Of a stretch of DNA of 64,000 nucleotides, positions 57,201 to 61,732 are shown in pieces; position 1 is the stretch's first letter, and every line of letters begins with the position of its first letter. A program made the position numbers and the translations under genes. The DNA is from Stichopus chloronotus. Lineage: Eukaryota > Echinodermata > Holothuroidea > Aspidochirotida > Stichopodidae. Location: the NCBI GenBank assembly GCA_021234535.1, contig CM037838.1, positions 20,777,009 to 20,841,008 on the forward strand, given 5' to 3'. Below the pieces are notes generated by a model that saw nothing but the letters and a program-made list of their open reading frames with translations, did not search any database and was not told the DNA's origin.

Positions 57201-59531
57201 TTGCCTTTCAAAAAAAAAAAGGCACTATACTAAAAAGAAACAAATGTCATAAAATACAATTATTACGAATTTTACGACCTTACTTTTCTATGTTGCAGTG
57301 CCACGATATGTATTGTTGTGTACAATGCAAAGGAAGTGCCAGCTTTCATAGTATTTTTTCGGCATATTTTACATAAAATCGGGATTTTGCTTTTGAGGAA
57401 TTTTCACTGATTTGTTGCTTTTCACTGTTATTTTTGTCAGCAGAATACATCCACCCAACGTCGTATACAGTATATGTAGAAATGTGTGACAGATCCACCT
57501 TATATGGAATAAAAATTACTTATAATCTCCCCAAAGATGAACAAGAGCCCAAAGGCCTTTTGGTTCCTTGCATCAACATGCTTTAACTTTAAAGGGAAAT
57601 AGGTCGTTTAGAATATATCAACAGGGCATACAAAGAGAATAACTTTAATCTTTGTACAACCATTCACTCTCAACATCTGCAAAGGATTCATTCCCTCAAA
57701 ACTATATGCATGTGATGAGTAATGGAAAATGCATTTTGGGTGAACAAGTTATTCTCCAGCAAAAAATAACTGAATTTCAATATGTGAGAAACTTATTTCT
57801 TGAAAAGAAGATTGGTCCTTCCTTATTTTGAATAATCTATCCTTCTATGTCCATAAACATTGGTTTTAAAAGTATGGTTGTTTTCTGTCAAACAAACAAC
57901 TTATATCCCTTTAAACCCAGCCTGAGATAAGGTGGTCAGAAATTGTGGGCAGTGGTAAAAATCAAGATTATTTAGCAGCCTTCCTATCATTTATCAAAGT
58001 TTGCTGATATCATAGAGTATTTTTGGGGGTGGGGAGAGAGGGGGGCAATGATCAATTGAGCTTAACCAGGCTCTGATGATGTGGATGGAAATTCCCATTT
58101 ACTAAAGAAAAGTGCGACACAGTAGTATGGTGTGTGTACCTTCTATGCAGAAACAATGACACACCAACTTGCATACCTGTTCATATACACTATTAAAGTG
58201 TGTATTCAGCACAACCTCTTCTGCTGCACAAGTACAGTACTTTCATGTGTTTTCACTAAAATGTCAATAACTTGACTTGGGAGCATCATGGGAGGGTAGT
58301 ATAACTGGATTTTTGATTTGTCTTAACAAGACCTATCCACACAACACAGAAAAGTCACAAAGGTCAAAGTGGGGTCAAAGTAGGTTTGTGAATGCATAAA
58401 TGCACATTTCAAGCAGTGTTTGCGTTTTAAGCAAACACTTGGAATTCATATGACAACTTTCAGTTTTTATTTACGCCAGAATACAAATTTTGGTCATAAC
58501 TTTTTAAATTTTGAGTGTAAATTAAAAGAACTGAAGTAAAGAAAATGGTAAGTCTGCACTAAGGGTATGCCAGTGAGTCATAATCTTGTCATATTTCATT
58601 AAATTTTGCAATCTGTCATAATGAATATCAAGAGGAGAGTACTGTACGGAGGAAAGTACCGTCATAACTCCCTTGGATTTTTCCTGACGTAAACATGTGC
58701 CAGCAAGTTGTAAAAAGTGACCATTCTAGCGTAAAATGCAAAAATGTAAAAGGGTGACCATTCTCACTGAAGTCCTTCTCATTTGTTTGGGTTCACTTTT
58801 TAAAGGATTTTCATCTGTGGGGTCCCACTCCTACACAAACAAAACAGAAAGACCTTAAGAAAGCATCTGTGTGCACAAGTCATTTTCTTCAAATGATTTG
58901 TTGTCAATCAAATCCAACAAGGATTTTGCACCTACACAAATAACCGTATTGATACCATGTAACTTCACAAACATGTGAGACATGGTTACCACTTTTTTCC
59001 TACACCCATGAACTTCTCAGATTATTTCTCCGAGTGGATTACAGTTGACACTGAAGCTGCACCTGATGAAATCTCACCTTTTGATCGAGGCTCCCAGGGA
59101 TCAGAGTTGCTGCCCTGGGAGGGTTCATCACCCTCCGGAGAGTCGAGGTGAACGTGAGAATTCAGCACCTTGCTCTCGAGGTTTTGCATCTGCTGTCTGG
59201 ACGGTGAGAGCTGCTGAGGATCCTGCTCTCCGTCGGATGGGTCCGTCTTGGAGTAGGACGAGGAGGATGAGGAAGAGGCATAGCTACCATTCGAGGACAT
59301 GGTATCTGTGCAGCTGTCATCTACCTCGCTGGCGGTCCGTTCATCGAGCACCTCCTCCAGGTGGTGCTGGAGCTCCTCCATGTTGCCATTCCCGGCGATC
59401 TTGAGCCCCTCCTCGGACTGGACGGATCCGGCTCCCCCACTACTGGCCATGTCCGACGGGCCCTCCGAGGGGGGCACTAACACAAACTCGTCAGTCACCG
59501 ACAACGAATCTTGGCTGACTTTATCTTCCAT
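1100..59531 (-). CDS. RABGAP1: RABGAP1/RABGAP1L orthologue: Rab GTPase-activating protein, 12 coding exons, 3' part off window
   Basis: The protein is a TBC-domain GAP that accelerates GTP hydrolysis on Rab proteins in endosomal and Golgi trafficking (family knowledge). The coding exons are 59078-59531, 56072-56294, 55292-55472, 52131-52405, 50121-50187, 48317-48425, 44922-45088, 40829-40985, 39566-39807, 5354-5467, 2767-2841 and 1100-1225. All have AG/GT borders, and together they give 2190 nt, or 730 codons in frame. Domains are: acidic/Ser-rich N-terminus (1-160), PTB/PID (about 173-305), DUF3694 kinesin-like region (about 320-460), acidic linker (about 493-555), and TBC domain from about 588. 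The arginine finger is R639 (IKRDISR) and the glutamine finger is Q676 (YCQG). Similarity to human RABGAP1 runs through every exon. The remaining TBC helices and coiled coil lie beyond position 1. A single invertebrate gene would be co-orthologous to both vertebrate paralogues. Its longest intron holds the nested GPCR. Confidence 0.93.
1226..2766 (-). other. RABGAP1 intron between coding exons 11 and 12
   Basis: 1541 bp of AT-rich DNA with standard splice borders. Apart from the inverted-repeat pair at 2292-2686 I see no gene or RNA in it. Confidence 0.85.
2292..2686. repeat. Perfect 18-bp inverted repeats flanking about 360 bp
   Basis: TTAAAGCAGGATGTGCTG at 2292-2309 is matched in reverse complement at 2669-2686. 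A related partial copy of the motif precedes it at about 2270-2285, and another near 4010 carries TTTTAAGCAGGACGTGCT. It could be a small non-autonomous element. No coding sequence lies inside, and no clear target duplication was found. Confidence 0.45.
2767..2841 (-). CDS. RABGAP1: RABGAP1 coding exon 11, TBC glutamine finger
   Basis: A 75-bp exon, phase 0 at both ends, between acceptor TTTTCTCAG and donor GTAAGT. It encodes [17 protein letters not shown] and ends VLWLH. YCQG carries the glutamine finger (Q676) that replaces the Rab switch-II glutamine during GAP catalysis. Human has AYSVYDEEIGYCQGQSF. The exon is absent from ORF lists because of its size. Confidence 0.95.
2842..5353 (-). 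other. RABGAP1 intron between coding exons 10 and 11
   Basis: 2512 bp with good splice borders. It holds the MITE-like element at 3465-3737. The rest (2842-3464 and 3738-5353) shows no recognisable gene. Confidence 0.85.
3465..3737. mobile_element. MITE-like element with GGATCCA-containing terminal inverted repeats
   Basis: The left end reads CAGGCGTGGATCCA. The right end, in reverse complement, reads CAGAGGCACGGATCCA. Both are followed inward by G-runs (mirrored as C-runs on the right). Inside are smaller self-complementary stretches: CTTGGGG-TTG-CCCCAAG near 3568 and a GTGCACC/GGTGCAC pair near 3700. GTGG flanks both outer edges and may be a short target duplication. There is no ORF of transposase type. 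Confidence 0.5.
5354..5467 (-). CDS. RABGAP1: RABGAP1 coding exon 10, TBC arginine finger
   Basis: Thirty-eight codons bounded by a CAG acceptor and a GTATGT donor, phase 0 at both ends. IKRDISRTF contains the catalytic IxxDxxR motif; R639 is the arginine finger inserted into the Rab active site. The human counterpart reads ITRDINRTFPAH. The exon closes with MLKISK (human LYKICK). Confidence 0.96.
6147..6201. repeat. (GAT)n microsatellite, about 18 units
   Basis: An uninterrupted trinucleotide run of about 55 bp. It reads as poly-Met on one strand and poly-His on the other, but these frames are repeat artefacts. Confidence 0.95.
7300..7372 (+). pseudogene. Possible tRNA-derived SINE head or decayed tRNA
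   Basis: GCAGTTGGTTAAAAGTGC resembles a tRNA D-arm/A-box region, and CTGGTTCGATC about 30 bases later resembles a T-arm/B-box. No proper acceptor stem or anticodon arm can be folded by eye, so this is at best a degraded tRNA-like promoter fragment. Confidence 0.25.
7933..8065. mobile_element. hAT-type MITE with 8-bp target site duplication
   Basis: The element starts CAGTGTTGTAGTGGAGTCC. Its end, in reverse complement, is CAGGGTTGTAGTCAAGACC, so both ends begin with the CAGNG of hAT transposons. Flanks are ATTTACAA at 7925-7932 and ATTTGCAA at 8066-8073, an 8-bp duplication with one difference, which is the length made by hAT transposases. The 133-bp body is an imperfect palindrome rich in GAGGCC/GCCTCG. 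It carries no ORF and would need a transposase in trans. Confidence 0.75.
8066..12374. other. Intronic DNA without supported genes
   Basis: AT-rich sequence with short poly-A runs and scattered chance frames under 100 codons. No splice-bounded coding stretch or RNA gene was recognised on either strand. Confidence 0.6.
12375..12477. repeat. Perfect 31-bp inverted repeat with 41-bp spacer (hairpin)
   Basis: Arm 12375-12405 is the exact reverse complement of arm 12447-12477. The spacer 12406-12446 ends in a (TG)n run. Similarity continues past the outer edges after a small gap, with GTACTC on the left mirrored by GAGTAC on the right. A transcript from either strand would fold into a long stem of pre-miRNA-like size, though perfect pairing favours a recent fold-back element. 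Confidence 0.85.
12478..14073. other. Intronic DNA without supported genes
   Basis: AT-rich sequence with a G-run near 13260 and a C-run near 13312. I see no coding or RNA feature. Confidence 0.6.
14074..14320 (+). repeat. Dispersed repeat, copy 1 (about 245 bp)
   Basis: This stretch, from CATCACCCCAGACAGTTTCA to GATGCAATACAGCCTTTAA, recurs in the same orientation at 63723-63964 with about nine in ten bases alike. Spread of a non-coding block over 49 kb fits a non-autonomous transposable element; no terminal repeats were recognised. Confidence 0.75.
14321..21183. other. Intronic DNA without a firmly supported gene
   Basis: About 6.9 kb of AT-rich sequence. One weak exon-like stretch (16242-16341) has a pyrimidine tract and CAG acceptor followed by a 32-codon frame, but nothing supports it beyond that. 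The rest shows only chance frames and simple-sequence runs. Confidence 0.55.
21184..21597. repeat. CATC / TGTC-TATC tetranucleotide satellite
   Basis: A compound microsatellite: CCATCCAT blocks at both ends surround a CTGTCTATCTGTCTG core, with longer internal duplications such as TGTCTGTTGTCGGTCTATC occurring twice. The long frame through it encodes only repeat-derived Ser/Cys/Leu/Ile-rich peptide. Confidence 0.95.
21598..22573. other. Upstream flank of the nested GPCR gene
   Basis: This is where the GPCR promoter and 5' UTR should lie. No TATA box at a convincing distance, CpG cluster or splice acceptor stands out, so the transcript start cannot be placed. Minus-strand frames of up to 110 codons here look like chance. 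Confidence 0.4.
22576..22587 (+). promoter_or_regulatory. Minimal upstream ORF before the GPCR start
   Basis: A three-codon reading frame, ATG TCC ATC TGA, ends 13 bases before the GPCR start and is out of frame with it. If it is within the transcript it could lower initiation at the main ATG. The transcription start is unknown, so this is only a candidate. Confidence 0.25.
22601..23653 (+). CDS. GPR52: Intronless class A orphan GPCR, GPR21/GPR52-like, nested in RABGAP1 intron
   Basis: A complete 350-residue seven-helix receptor of the plasma membrane. The ATG is preceded by an in-frame TAA at 22574-22576. Landmarks are: glycosylation sequon N11; TM1 N45; TM2 LACADLGVG with D73; TM3 ending S-V-D119-R120-Y121; TM4 W147; TM5 P194; TM6 TWFP (W256, P258); TM7 N293-C294-I-V-Y297. 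ECL2 Cys is C173 in FECAFQW. The N-S-F-x-N-C-x-x-Y-S motif of TM7, the DRY-proximal SVDRY and FLP of TM4, and the general layout fit vertebrate GPR21 and GPR52, which are also intronless and lie inside RABGAP1 genes. Human GPR52 raises cAMP through Gs and is partly self-activated by ECL2; coupling here is inferred. The symbol marks the GPR21/GPR52 group, not one paralogue. Confidence 0.85.
   Translation: MDSTCITNAANSTGGVSSSGRPPEWMLTIHIILLFASSILIITSNTVVLLVFHFSKSLRDVTGIFVQSLACADLGVGIGCVFSIHAWFSDEWKFSTVPCFVLAAVIIVSILCLLLLSVDRYIAVTRPFTYAVILTRRRGYLLVISVWVFSFAVFLPTLLMECPYWYNPNTFECAFQWEEQRVYSSMLIGIVVFPAFILSGFCYYHVLRTSWRHQRQIHRVTNYFQGEESREVNKIRKDSSLAKMFLVVVSGYYITWFPFLIVKVLKGYNGDIDIPPSVYFFSQWLGEFNSFINCIVYSIGHASFRECFKKMISAGWTEVAKKFWQKDQRKKEQRRRRQSTERMMKTESSV
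23654..25032 (+). other. Downstream flank of the GPCR, probable 3' UTR in its first part
   Basis: AT-rich sequence after the stop codon with no further coding similarity. The nearest candidate polyadenylation signal I noted is at 24827. The extent of the 3' UTR cannot be fixed from sequence alone. Confidence 0.4.
24827..24832 (+). terminator. Candidate polyadenylation signal AATAAA downstream of the GPCR
   Basis: An AATAAA hexamer about 1.2 kb after the GPCR stop codon. AT-rich DNA produces such hexamers by chance, so it is only a candidate 3' end. Confidence 0.2.
25033..25087. repeat. Pyrimidine-rich tract
   Basis: Almost pure C/T on the plus strand (CTCCTCCCCTTCCCTTCTCC and similar). It lies about 400 bases before an oppositely biased purine tract at 25474-25572. 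Confidence 0.8.
25474..25572. repeat. Polypurine tract (GGGGAAGG-type)
   Basis: About 100 bases that are nearly all G and A on the plus strand, with repeated AAGGCAAGGG/GGAAAGGAAG motifs. Such tracts can form triplex (H-DNA) structures. Confidence 0.85.
25573..27470. other. Intronic DNA without supported genes
   Basis: AT-rich sequence. A short 14-bp direct duplication (ATAAACAGCAGGAA) lies near 26938-26968. No gene or RNA was recognised. Confidence 0.55.
27471..27585 (+). CDS. Candidate small exon of unknown origin, possibly spurious
   Basis: A good acceptor (CTGTCTTTTACAG, ending at 27470) is followed by one base and 38 codons reading [20 protein letters not shown], then [17 protein letters not shown] and TAG. 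The composition is protein-like, unlike most chance frames here. I do not recognise the family and found no partner exon. It could be a terminal exon of an unseen plus-strand transcript, a relic, or coincidence. Confidence 0.2.
27586..34800. other. Intronic DNA without supported genes
   Basis: About 7.2 kb of AT-rich sequence with short (AC)n runs at 29936-29952 and near 31625, and poly-A runs near 33420. Frames up to 87 codons occur, but none has splice sites plus recognisable similarity. Confidence 0.55.
34801..35050. repeat. Relative of the TGACCTTTGACCT dispersed repeat
   Basis: Two diverged units containing GATGACCTTTGATCT (about 34876) and TGGCCTTTGACCTC (about 34990), with shared GAGATATTG / GAAGATATTG and CAAGGTTTTC / CAGAGGTTTTTC landmarks. 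It belongs to the same family as the array at 59936-60495. Confidence 0.55.
35051..36542. other. Intronic DNA without supported genes
   Basis: AT-rich sequence between the dispersed repeat and the minisatellite. I see nothing coding. Confidence 0.55.
36543..36858. repeat. Minisatellite with 24-bp units switching to 29-bp units
   Basis: The motif GTGCAGACCTAGAGAGCATC recurs at 36616, 36640, 36665, 36689, 36713 and 36737, a period of 24-25 bp. It then changes to a 29-bp variant, GTAAGACCTACGGTGGGGAG, for three units. Because 24 is a multiple of three, one frame reads as an octapeptide repeat ([12 protein letters not shown]); this is a by-product, not a gene. Confidence 0.9.
36859..39565. other. 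Intronic DNA next to coding exon 9, no supported genes
   Basis: About 2.7 kb of AT-rich sequence with no recognisable feature apart from the splice donor at its right end. Confidence 0.6.
39566..39807 (-). CDS. RABGAP1: RABGAP1 coding exon 9, TBC domain start
   Basis: The split codon G|AC enters DEPLQSGSG, which matches human [26 protein letters not shown] and [19 protein letters not shown] then follow. [14 protein letters not shown] is the hallmark first motif of TBC Rab-GAP domains (about residue 588 onward). The exon ends DYRKLIIK at a GTGAGT donor in phase 0. The next exon is 34 kb away on the same strand, and no residue is missing between them compared with human. Confidence 0.96.
39808..40828 (-). 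other. RABGAP1 intron between coding exons 8 and 9
   Basis: 1021 bp. It includes a run of 14 or so C at about 40618-40632. No other feature seen. Confidence 0.85.
40829..40985 (-). CDS. RABGAP1: RABGAP1 coding exon 8, linker
   Basis: The exon begins [20 protein letters not shown], which aligns with the human TLYEVVCLESES segment, and ends in the acidic run YQEDEES plus one base of Asp545. The donor is GTAAGT. The middle (residues about 515-535) is basic and Ser/Thr-rich and shows little conservation, as expected for a disordered linker before the TBC domain. Confidence 0.88.
41598..41740 (+). repeat. Diverged dispersed repeat, copy A
   Basis: The sequence from ACTCATAGCACATAAGGATG to GAGACAGGTAAGTGAGGA parallels 51833-51980 (ACTCTTAGCACATCAGGATG to GATACAGGTGAGTAAGGA). 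Shared interior pieces include GCCAGAGAC and TAGGAGTGCATTTGTT-like text. Identity is moderate. Confidence 0.6.
42560..42885. repeat. ACAAGAGCCCAAGGGCACTG-type dispersed repeat
   Basis: ACAAGAGCCCAAGGGCACTG at 42560 and GCCCAAGGGCACTATGGTTC near 42858 frame a repeat. A related start, ACAAGAGCCCAAAGGCCTTT, appears at 57541. Repeats with this opening are, from memory, common in marine invertebrate introns. Confidence 0.45.
43750..44060. repeat. Tandem pair of 156-bp units
   Basis: CTCATTAATATGCAA recurs 156 bp apart (43765 and 43921). CATCTACT(C/T)AATATGATAC and CTCGCATTCCAAT follow in each unit in the same order. The second unit runs into a short CACATACACAC stretch. Confidence 0.8.
44922..45088 (-). 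CDS. RABGAP1: RABGAP1 coding exon 7
   Basis: Acceptor TTAATTTACAG, donor GTGAGT, phase 0 at the end. Residues 438-492 contain [20 protein letters not shown], a near match to the human FMTTAVDLVITEVQEPVRF block, followed by VSPNDKFW (human CSPNERLFW). This stretch links DUF3694 to the acidic linker. Confidence 0.94.
45089..48316 (-). other. RABGAP1 intron between coding exons 6 and 7
   Basis: 3228 bp. It contains an unusual CpG-dense patch at about 46910-47040 and, on the plus strand, an open frame at 47190-47630 preceded by an acceptor-like tract. Neither is established as functional. The remainder is featureless AT-rich DNA. Confidence 0.8.
48317..48425 (-). CDS. RABGAP1: RABGAP1 coding exon 6
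   Basis: Acceptor TCGTCTTCAG, 36 codons plus one base, donor GTGAGT. The encoded [10 protein letters not shown] corresponds to the YVITGSWNPK segment of human RABGAP1, and NTETSQG leads into the next exon through split codon G|GC (Gly437). Confidence 0.9.
48426..50120 (-). other. RABGAP1 intron between coding exons 5 and 6
   Basis: 1695 bp, of which about 450 bp is the degenerate CATG-rich array at 48880-49330. No gene seen. Confidence 0.85.
48880..49330. repeat. Degenerate CATG/GCAC-rich tandem array
   Basis: Short phrases such as TTGCATGACGTGCA, CATGTGACTC, GCACAACACA and GCATGACATGTGCATAAGT recur every 25-30 bases with heavy divergence. It looks like an old short-unit satellite whose period has blurred. 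Confidence 0.55.
50121..50187 (-). CDS. RABGAP1: RABGAP1 coding exon 5 (67 bp), DUF3694
   Basis: A short exon encoding 22 residues, [10 protein letters not shown] then [12 protein letters not shown], which matches human CFGLLLSPGK...DMHLLDL. The acceptor is TTTTGACAG, the first base completes AGG (Arg378), and the donor is GTAAGT in phase 0. It is too small to stand out as an open frame and was found by homology and phase. Confidence 0.9.
50188..52130 (-). other. RABGAP1 intron between coding exons 4 and 5
   Basis: 1943 bp. Two plus-strand frames of 84 and 115 codons overlap end to end (50445-51013) but show no recognisable domain. A dispersed-repeat copy lies at 51833-51980. Confidence 0.8.
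51833..51980 (+). repeat. Diverged dispersed repeat, copy B
   Basis: Direct-orientation counterpart of 41598-41740; landmarks are given there. The 10-kb separation and divergence indicate an old interspersed family. Confidence 0.6.
52131..52405 (-). CDS. RABGAP1: RABGAP1 coding exon 4, PTB end and DUF3694 start
   Basis: The acceptor TATCTCTGCAG opens directly into [15 protein letters not shown], the C-terminal PTB helix (residues 287-301). The kinesin-like DUF3694 region follows with [19 protein letters not shown] and [14 protein letters not shown], matching human IKEDDGKGYFSAVPKD. The exon ends in NIE plus two bases of Arg378 at a GTAAAA donor, which is weaker than its neighbours' donors but keeps frame with the next exon. 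Confidence 0.93.
52406..55291 (-). other. RABGAP1 intron between coding exons 3 and 4
   Basis: 2886 bp. It includes 13 consecutive G at 53129-53141, the retrotransposon-like tail at 54090-54374 and poly-A/T runs. A 126-codon minus-strand frame (53705-54085) has no recognisable domain. Confidence 0.85.
54090..54374 (+). mobile_element. Probable 5'-truncated non-LTR retrotransposon 3' end
   Basis: The segment is pyrimidine-rich and ends GGCGTTTAATAAAGTTGATC followed by TTATCTTATCT. This combines an AATAAA-type signal with a short tandem tail, a style typical of CR1/RTE-like LINE 3' ends. No reverse transcriptase sequence is present, as expected for a truncated copy. The family is not identified. 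Confidence 0.4.
55292..55472 (-). CDS. RABGAP1: RABGAP1 coding exon 3, PTB core
   Basis: The acceptor TTCTCTGCAG gives split codon AG|A (Arg226), so the protein reads [14 protein letters not shown], collinear with human RABGAP1. The core [20 protein letters not shown] is the most conserved stretch of the family's PTB domain. The exon ends [10 protein letters not shown] at a GTAAGT donor in phase 0. An upstream AG at 55530-55531 is also in frame and would add 19 codons; I judged it not to be used. Confidence 0.93.
55473..56071 (-). other. RABGAP1 intron between coding exons 2 and 3
   Basis: 599 bp, the shortest intron in the window. The only point of note is a second, unused-looking in-frame acceptor at 55530-55531. 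Confidence 0.9.
56072..56294 (-). CDS. RABGAP1: RABGAP1 coding exon 2, start of PTB domain
   Basis: The acceptor CTCAG precedes the exon, and the split codon G|AG restores frame from exon 1. Residues 152-225 include [16 protein letters not shown], which corresponds to the YLG start of the PTB/PID domain in human RABGAP1, followed by MSILREQES. The donor is GTAAGG after two bases of a codon (phase 2). Confidence 0.92.
56295..59077 (-). other. RABGAP1 intron between coding exons 1 and 2
   Basis: 2783 bp of AT-rich DNA with a G-rich stretch near 58025-58045 and an ACAAGAGCCCAAAGGCC repeat start at 57541. No gene seen. Confidence 0.85.
59078..59531 (-). CDS. RABGAP1: RABGAP1 coding exon 1 (residues 1-151), start codon
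   Basis: The start codon is at 59531-59529. An in-frame TGA at 59543-59541 lies four codons upstream, which fixes this as the first Met of the frame. The opening residues ([10 protein letters not shown], then [11 protein letters not shown] and GLKIAGNG) match the human RABGAP1 N-terminus in order and spacing. The exon is acidic and has a seven-Ser run near residues 84-90. It ends after one base of a codon (phase 1) at a GTGAGA donor. A reading frame continues 18 codons past the donor, but that is intron. Confidence 0.88.
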
Positions 59532-59612
59532 GACCTCCTGTCACGTCCAAGTCCAGCTGATGCCTGGTTTTAGAGTGATGACGTTGACAGGGACATCAGA
59601 AGTGTTCGTAAT
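59532..59612 (-). other. RABGAP1: RABGAP1 5' UTR segment with probable splice acceptor
   Basis: Upstream of the start codon on the minus strand there is an in-frame stop 10 bases before the ATG. A plausible acceptor follows at 59613-59614: a pyrimidine-rich stretch ending TTTGTCAG, giving an exon edge at 59612. This would place an untranslated first exon further right, as in vertebrate RABGAP1. The transcript edge itself is inferred. Confidence 0.4.
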
Positions 59613-59935
59613 CTGACAAATGTGAAGCAAAATTGTCAGGATGTTTCTGTGGACATAGAAAAGAGGTGAAAAGATAAAAAATATTCTGATTAAATGAAGA
59701 GGGATGACATCAGGATGTGTTGCAAGACAAGTTTTCCAAACAAAGATATGACTTTTTGCATACAGATAGATAAAATTGATGGTAATTCATCGACATACAC
59801 TTAAGAGTATTAAGGGTTCTTTGGGTACTTAATGGAAGTAAAGGAATCAGGAAGCTTCAGTCTATTTCTTGTGTTTTGTGCAAATGATTTTAACAGTGAA
59901 ATCTGGCATATTCACCAAGAGACAATATCCAATTT

Positions 59936-60495
59936 ACCAGGAATTTCAGCAACTTTCTTTTCTTGAGATACCATTTCTACAAGCTTTCCAAACTGTGACA
60001 TCTACTGACCTCAACATGACCTTTGACCTCCCCTAAACTTGCTGCAGGTCCTTTACTTATCAAGTGTTACCAATGTTTACAGTTTGAAGTTCCAGCAATT
60101 TTCAGTTGCTGAGATGTCTTGTTTAAGGTTTTCAGAGTTTTCTCGATTGTGACCCCAAATGACTTTTGACATACCTGGAAAAAAATTATTAATGAAAAAT
60201 TTGTATGTTGGTAGTCATCAATGGACTATCAACATACAAACTTTAAAGTTCAAACATCTTTTGCTCATTGAGACATCGTGTTTACACGGTTTTCAAACTA
60301 TGACCTCTGCTGGCCTTACATGACCTTTGACCTCCCCAAAACTTGACTGAGCTCATCCACTTTTCAAGTGGTACCAATGTTTAAAGTTCAAGTTCCAAAA
60401 ACTATCAGCTGCTGAGATACATTTTCCTTTTAGGTTTTTATACTTTCTCCTCTGTTGACCTCACATGACCTTTGATCTACCTGAAAAAGAATAGG
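59936..60495. repeat. Tandem repeat of about 145-160 bp carrying DR1-like motifs
   Basis: About four units, each with a TGACCTTTGACCT-type motif: 60017-60029 (exact), 60160-60172 (altered), 60321-60333 (exact) and 60466-60478 (one change). Each unit also carries a GCTGAGATG/GAGATAC phrase and a GGTTTTCA-like phrase. Relatives lie at 34801-35050, and single motifs near 56766 and 51768. Confidence 0.75.
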
Positions 60496-60593
60496 ATCAT
60501 CTACTAACCATGGACTACCTATGCAACTGTATTTATGTCTCTTTAAAACAATGAGAAATAAAACACTGCATAGATCTTGATGAGCAACTGAGC

Positions 60594-60630
60594 CAACCAA
60601 GAATGCAATCAAATGATGCATTCTTGGTTG
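60594..60630. repeat. Perfect 14-bp inverted repeat, 9-bp loop
   Basis: CAACCAAGAATGCA at 60594-60607 pairs with TGCATTCTTGGTTG at 60617-60630. It is the first of two hairpins in tandem. Confidence 0.9.
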
Positions 60631-60640
60631 CAATATATAT

Positions 60641-60691
60641 TGGCAATATATGGGTTTAATGGTTCTCAACCATTAAACCCATACATTGCCA
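60641..60691. repeat. 24-bp inverted repeat with one mismatch and 3-bp loop
   Basis: Arm 60641-60664 pairs with 60668-60691 around the loop CTC, with a single A/C mismatch at 60648/60684. The central part reads GGTTTAATGG-TTCTCAA-CCATTAAACC. Confidence 0.9.
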
Positions 60692-61704
60692 CAACTACCG
60701 AACAAGCATATATGGCTATGCACAACACAAAAGTCACTTCAATGTTTGATAAGGGATCTGTTATAAGCTTCCTGAAGACAACACAGTACACATAAAAAAA
60801 AAAAATCATCCTCTGGCTCAAAAGATGAGTTGCTGAAATGTGGGTCACAGGTCACCCATTGCTACTTTGGCATTTCATTATATTTATGCAGGCTCGCATC
60901 GGGATAATTGCAATCAGTGACTGCAATTGATTACAATCGGTTACATTTTTTTAAAGTGATCGTAATCGACCACATTCGTGAAAATTAAGAAGTAATTGTC
61001 ATCGTATTTCATGGCAATGGGGTTTAATTACGCTTACATCCAAATTGATGAAAAAAAAACAACAAAAGAGTCAAAAGTTATTAAATACTTGTGCTGTAGT
61101 AACAACAGTTTAGTTTCCTGCTGCCTCCAGCAAGACAGCCTGCGTGAGAAGTGTGGGGATGTTCAATGATCTAGATTTTGGTATATTTGACAGTCAGTTG
61201 TTGGTACTATCAGAAAGTCATTTTTACTACTTGCACAGTTTGCTGCGCTCAGCCACCCTCAACCTGAAATATCCTTGCTACACAACTAACACTCAATAAA
61301 ACAATAGCAGCCAACCTGACCAAATCCACTATCTACTGTATACATCAAAATAAGTTTAATTCAATAGCTGCCCTGATAAAGACTTCCACAATCATTGAGA
61401 GTGGATATAAGATTTCTGATTTATTGCTGTAAATTTAACATGGCAGTAACTGACCATGCTTCTGCATGTGGGGCCGTATTTTTTTTTATTGGGGTACTAT
61501 TTGATAAGCAGTATTTTCATTTACTTGACAGGTTGTCCACCTAAAGCTCCCATTCTCGAGCACTGCTTTATCATGCATGTGCTAAGTCATAAAAGTGTAT
61601 TGGAAATCAGAATGTTAGGTTACCTCACTCTGTATGTCCTCTCTTTGTATAATTTTATTGTGGTCTAGAGACAGATATGCAATAGAAGATGTAGTAACGA
61701 AAAA

Positions 61705-61732
61705 TGTAATCATGATTGCAATCATGATTACA
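61705..61732. repeat. Perfect 28-bp palindrome
   Basis: The half-site TGTAATCATGATTG is followed immediately by its reverse complement, with no spacer. The surrounding 60900-61030 and 61690-61870 stretches are full of GTAATC/GATTAC-like words, including a second 14-bp palindrome, GTAACCATGGTTAC, at 61816-61829. Confidence 0.95.

Noticed and set aside
59045..59616. Two plus-strand frames over RABGAP1 coding exon 1
   Set aside because: Antisense shadows of a GC-rich coding exon.
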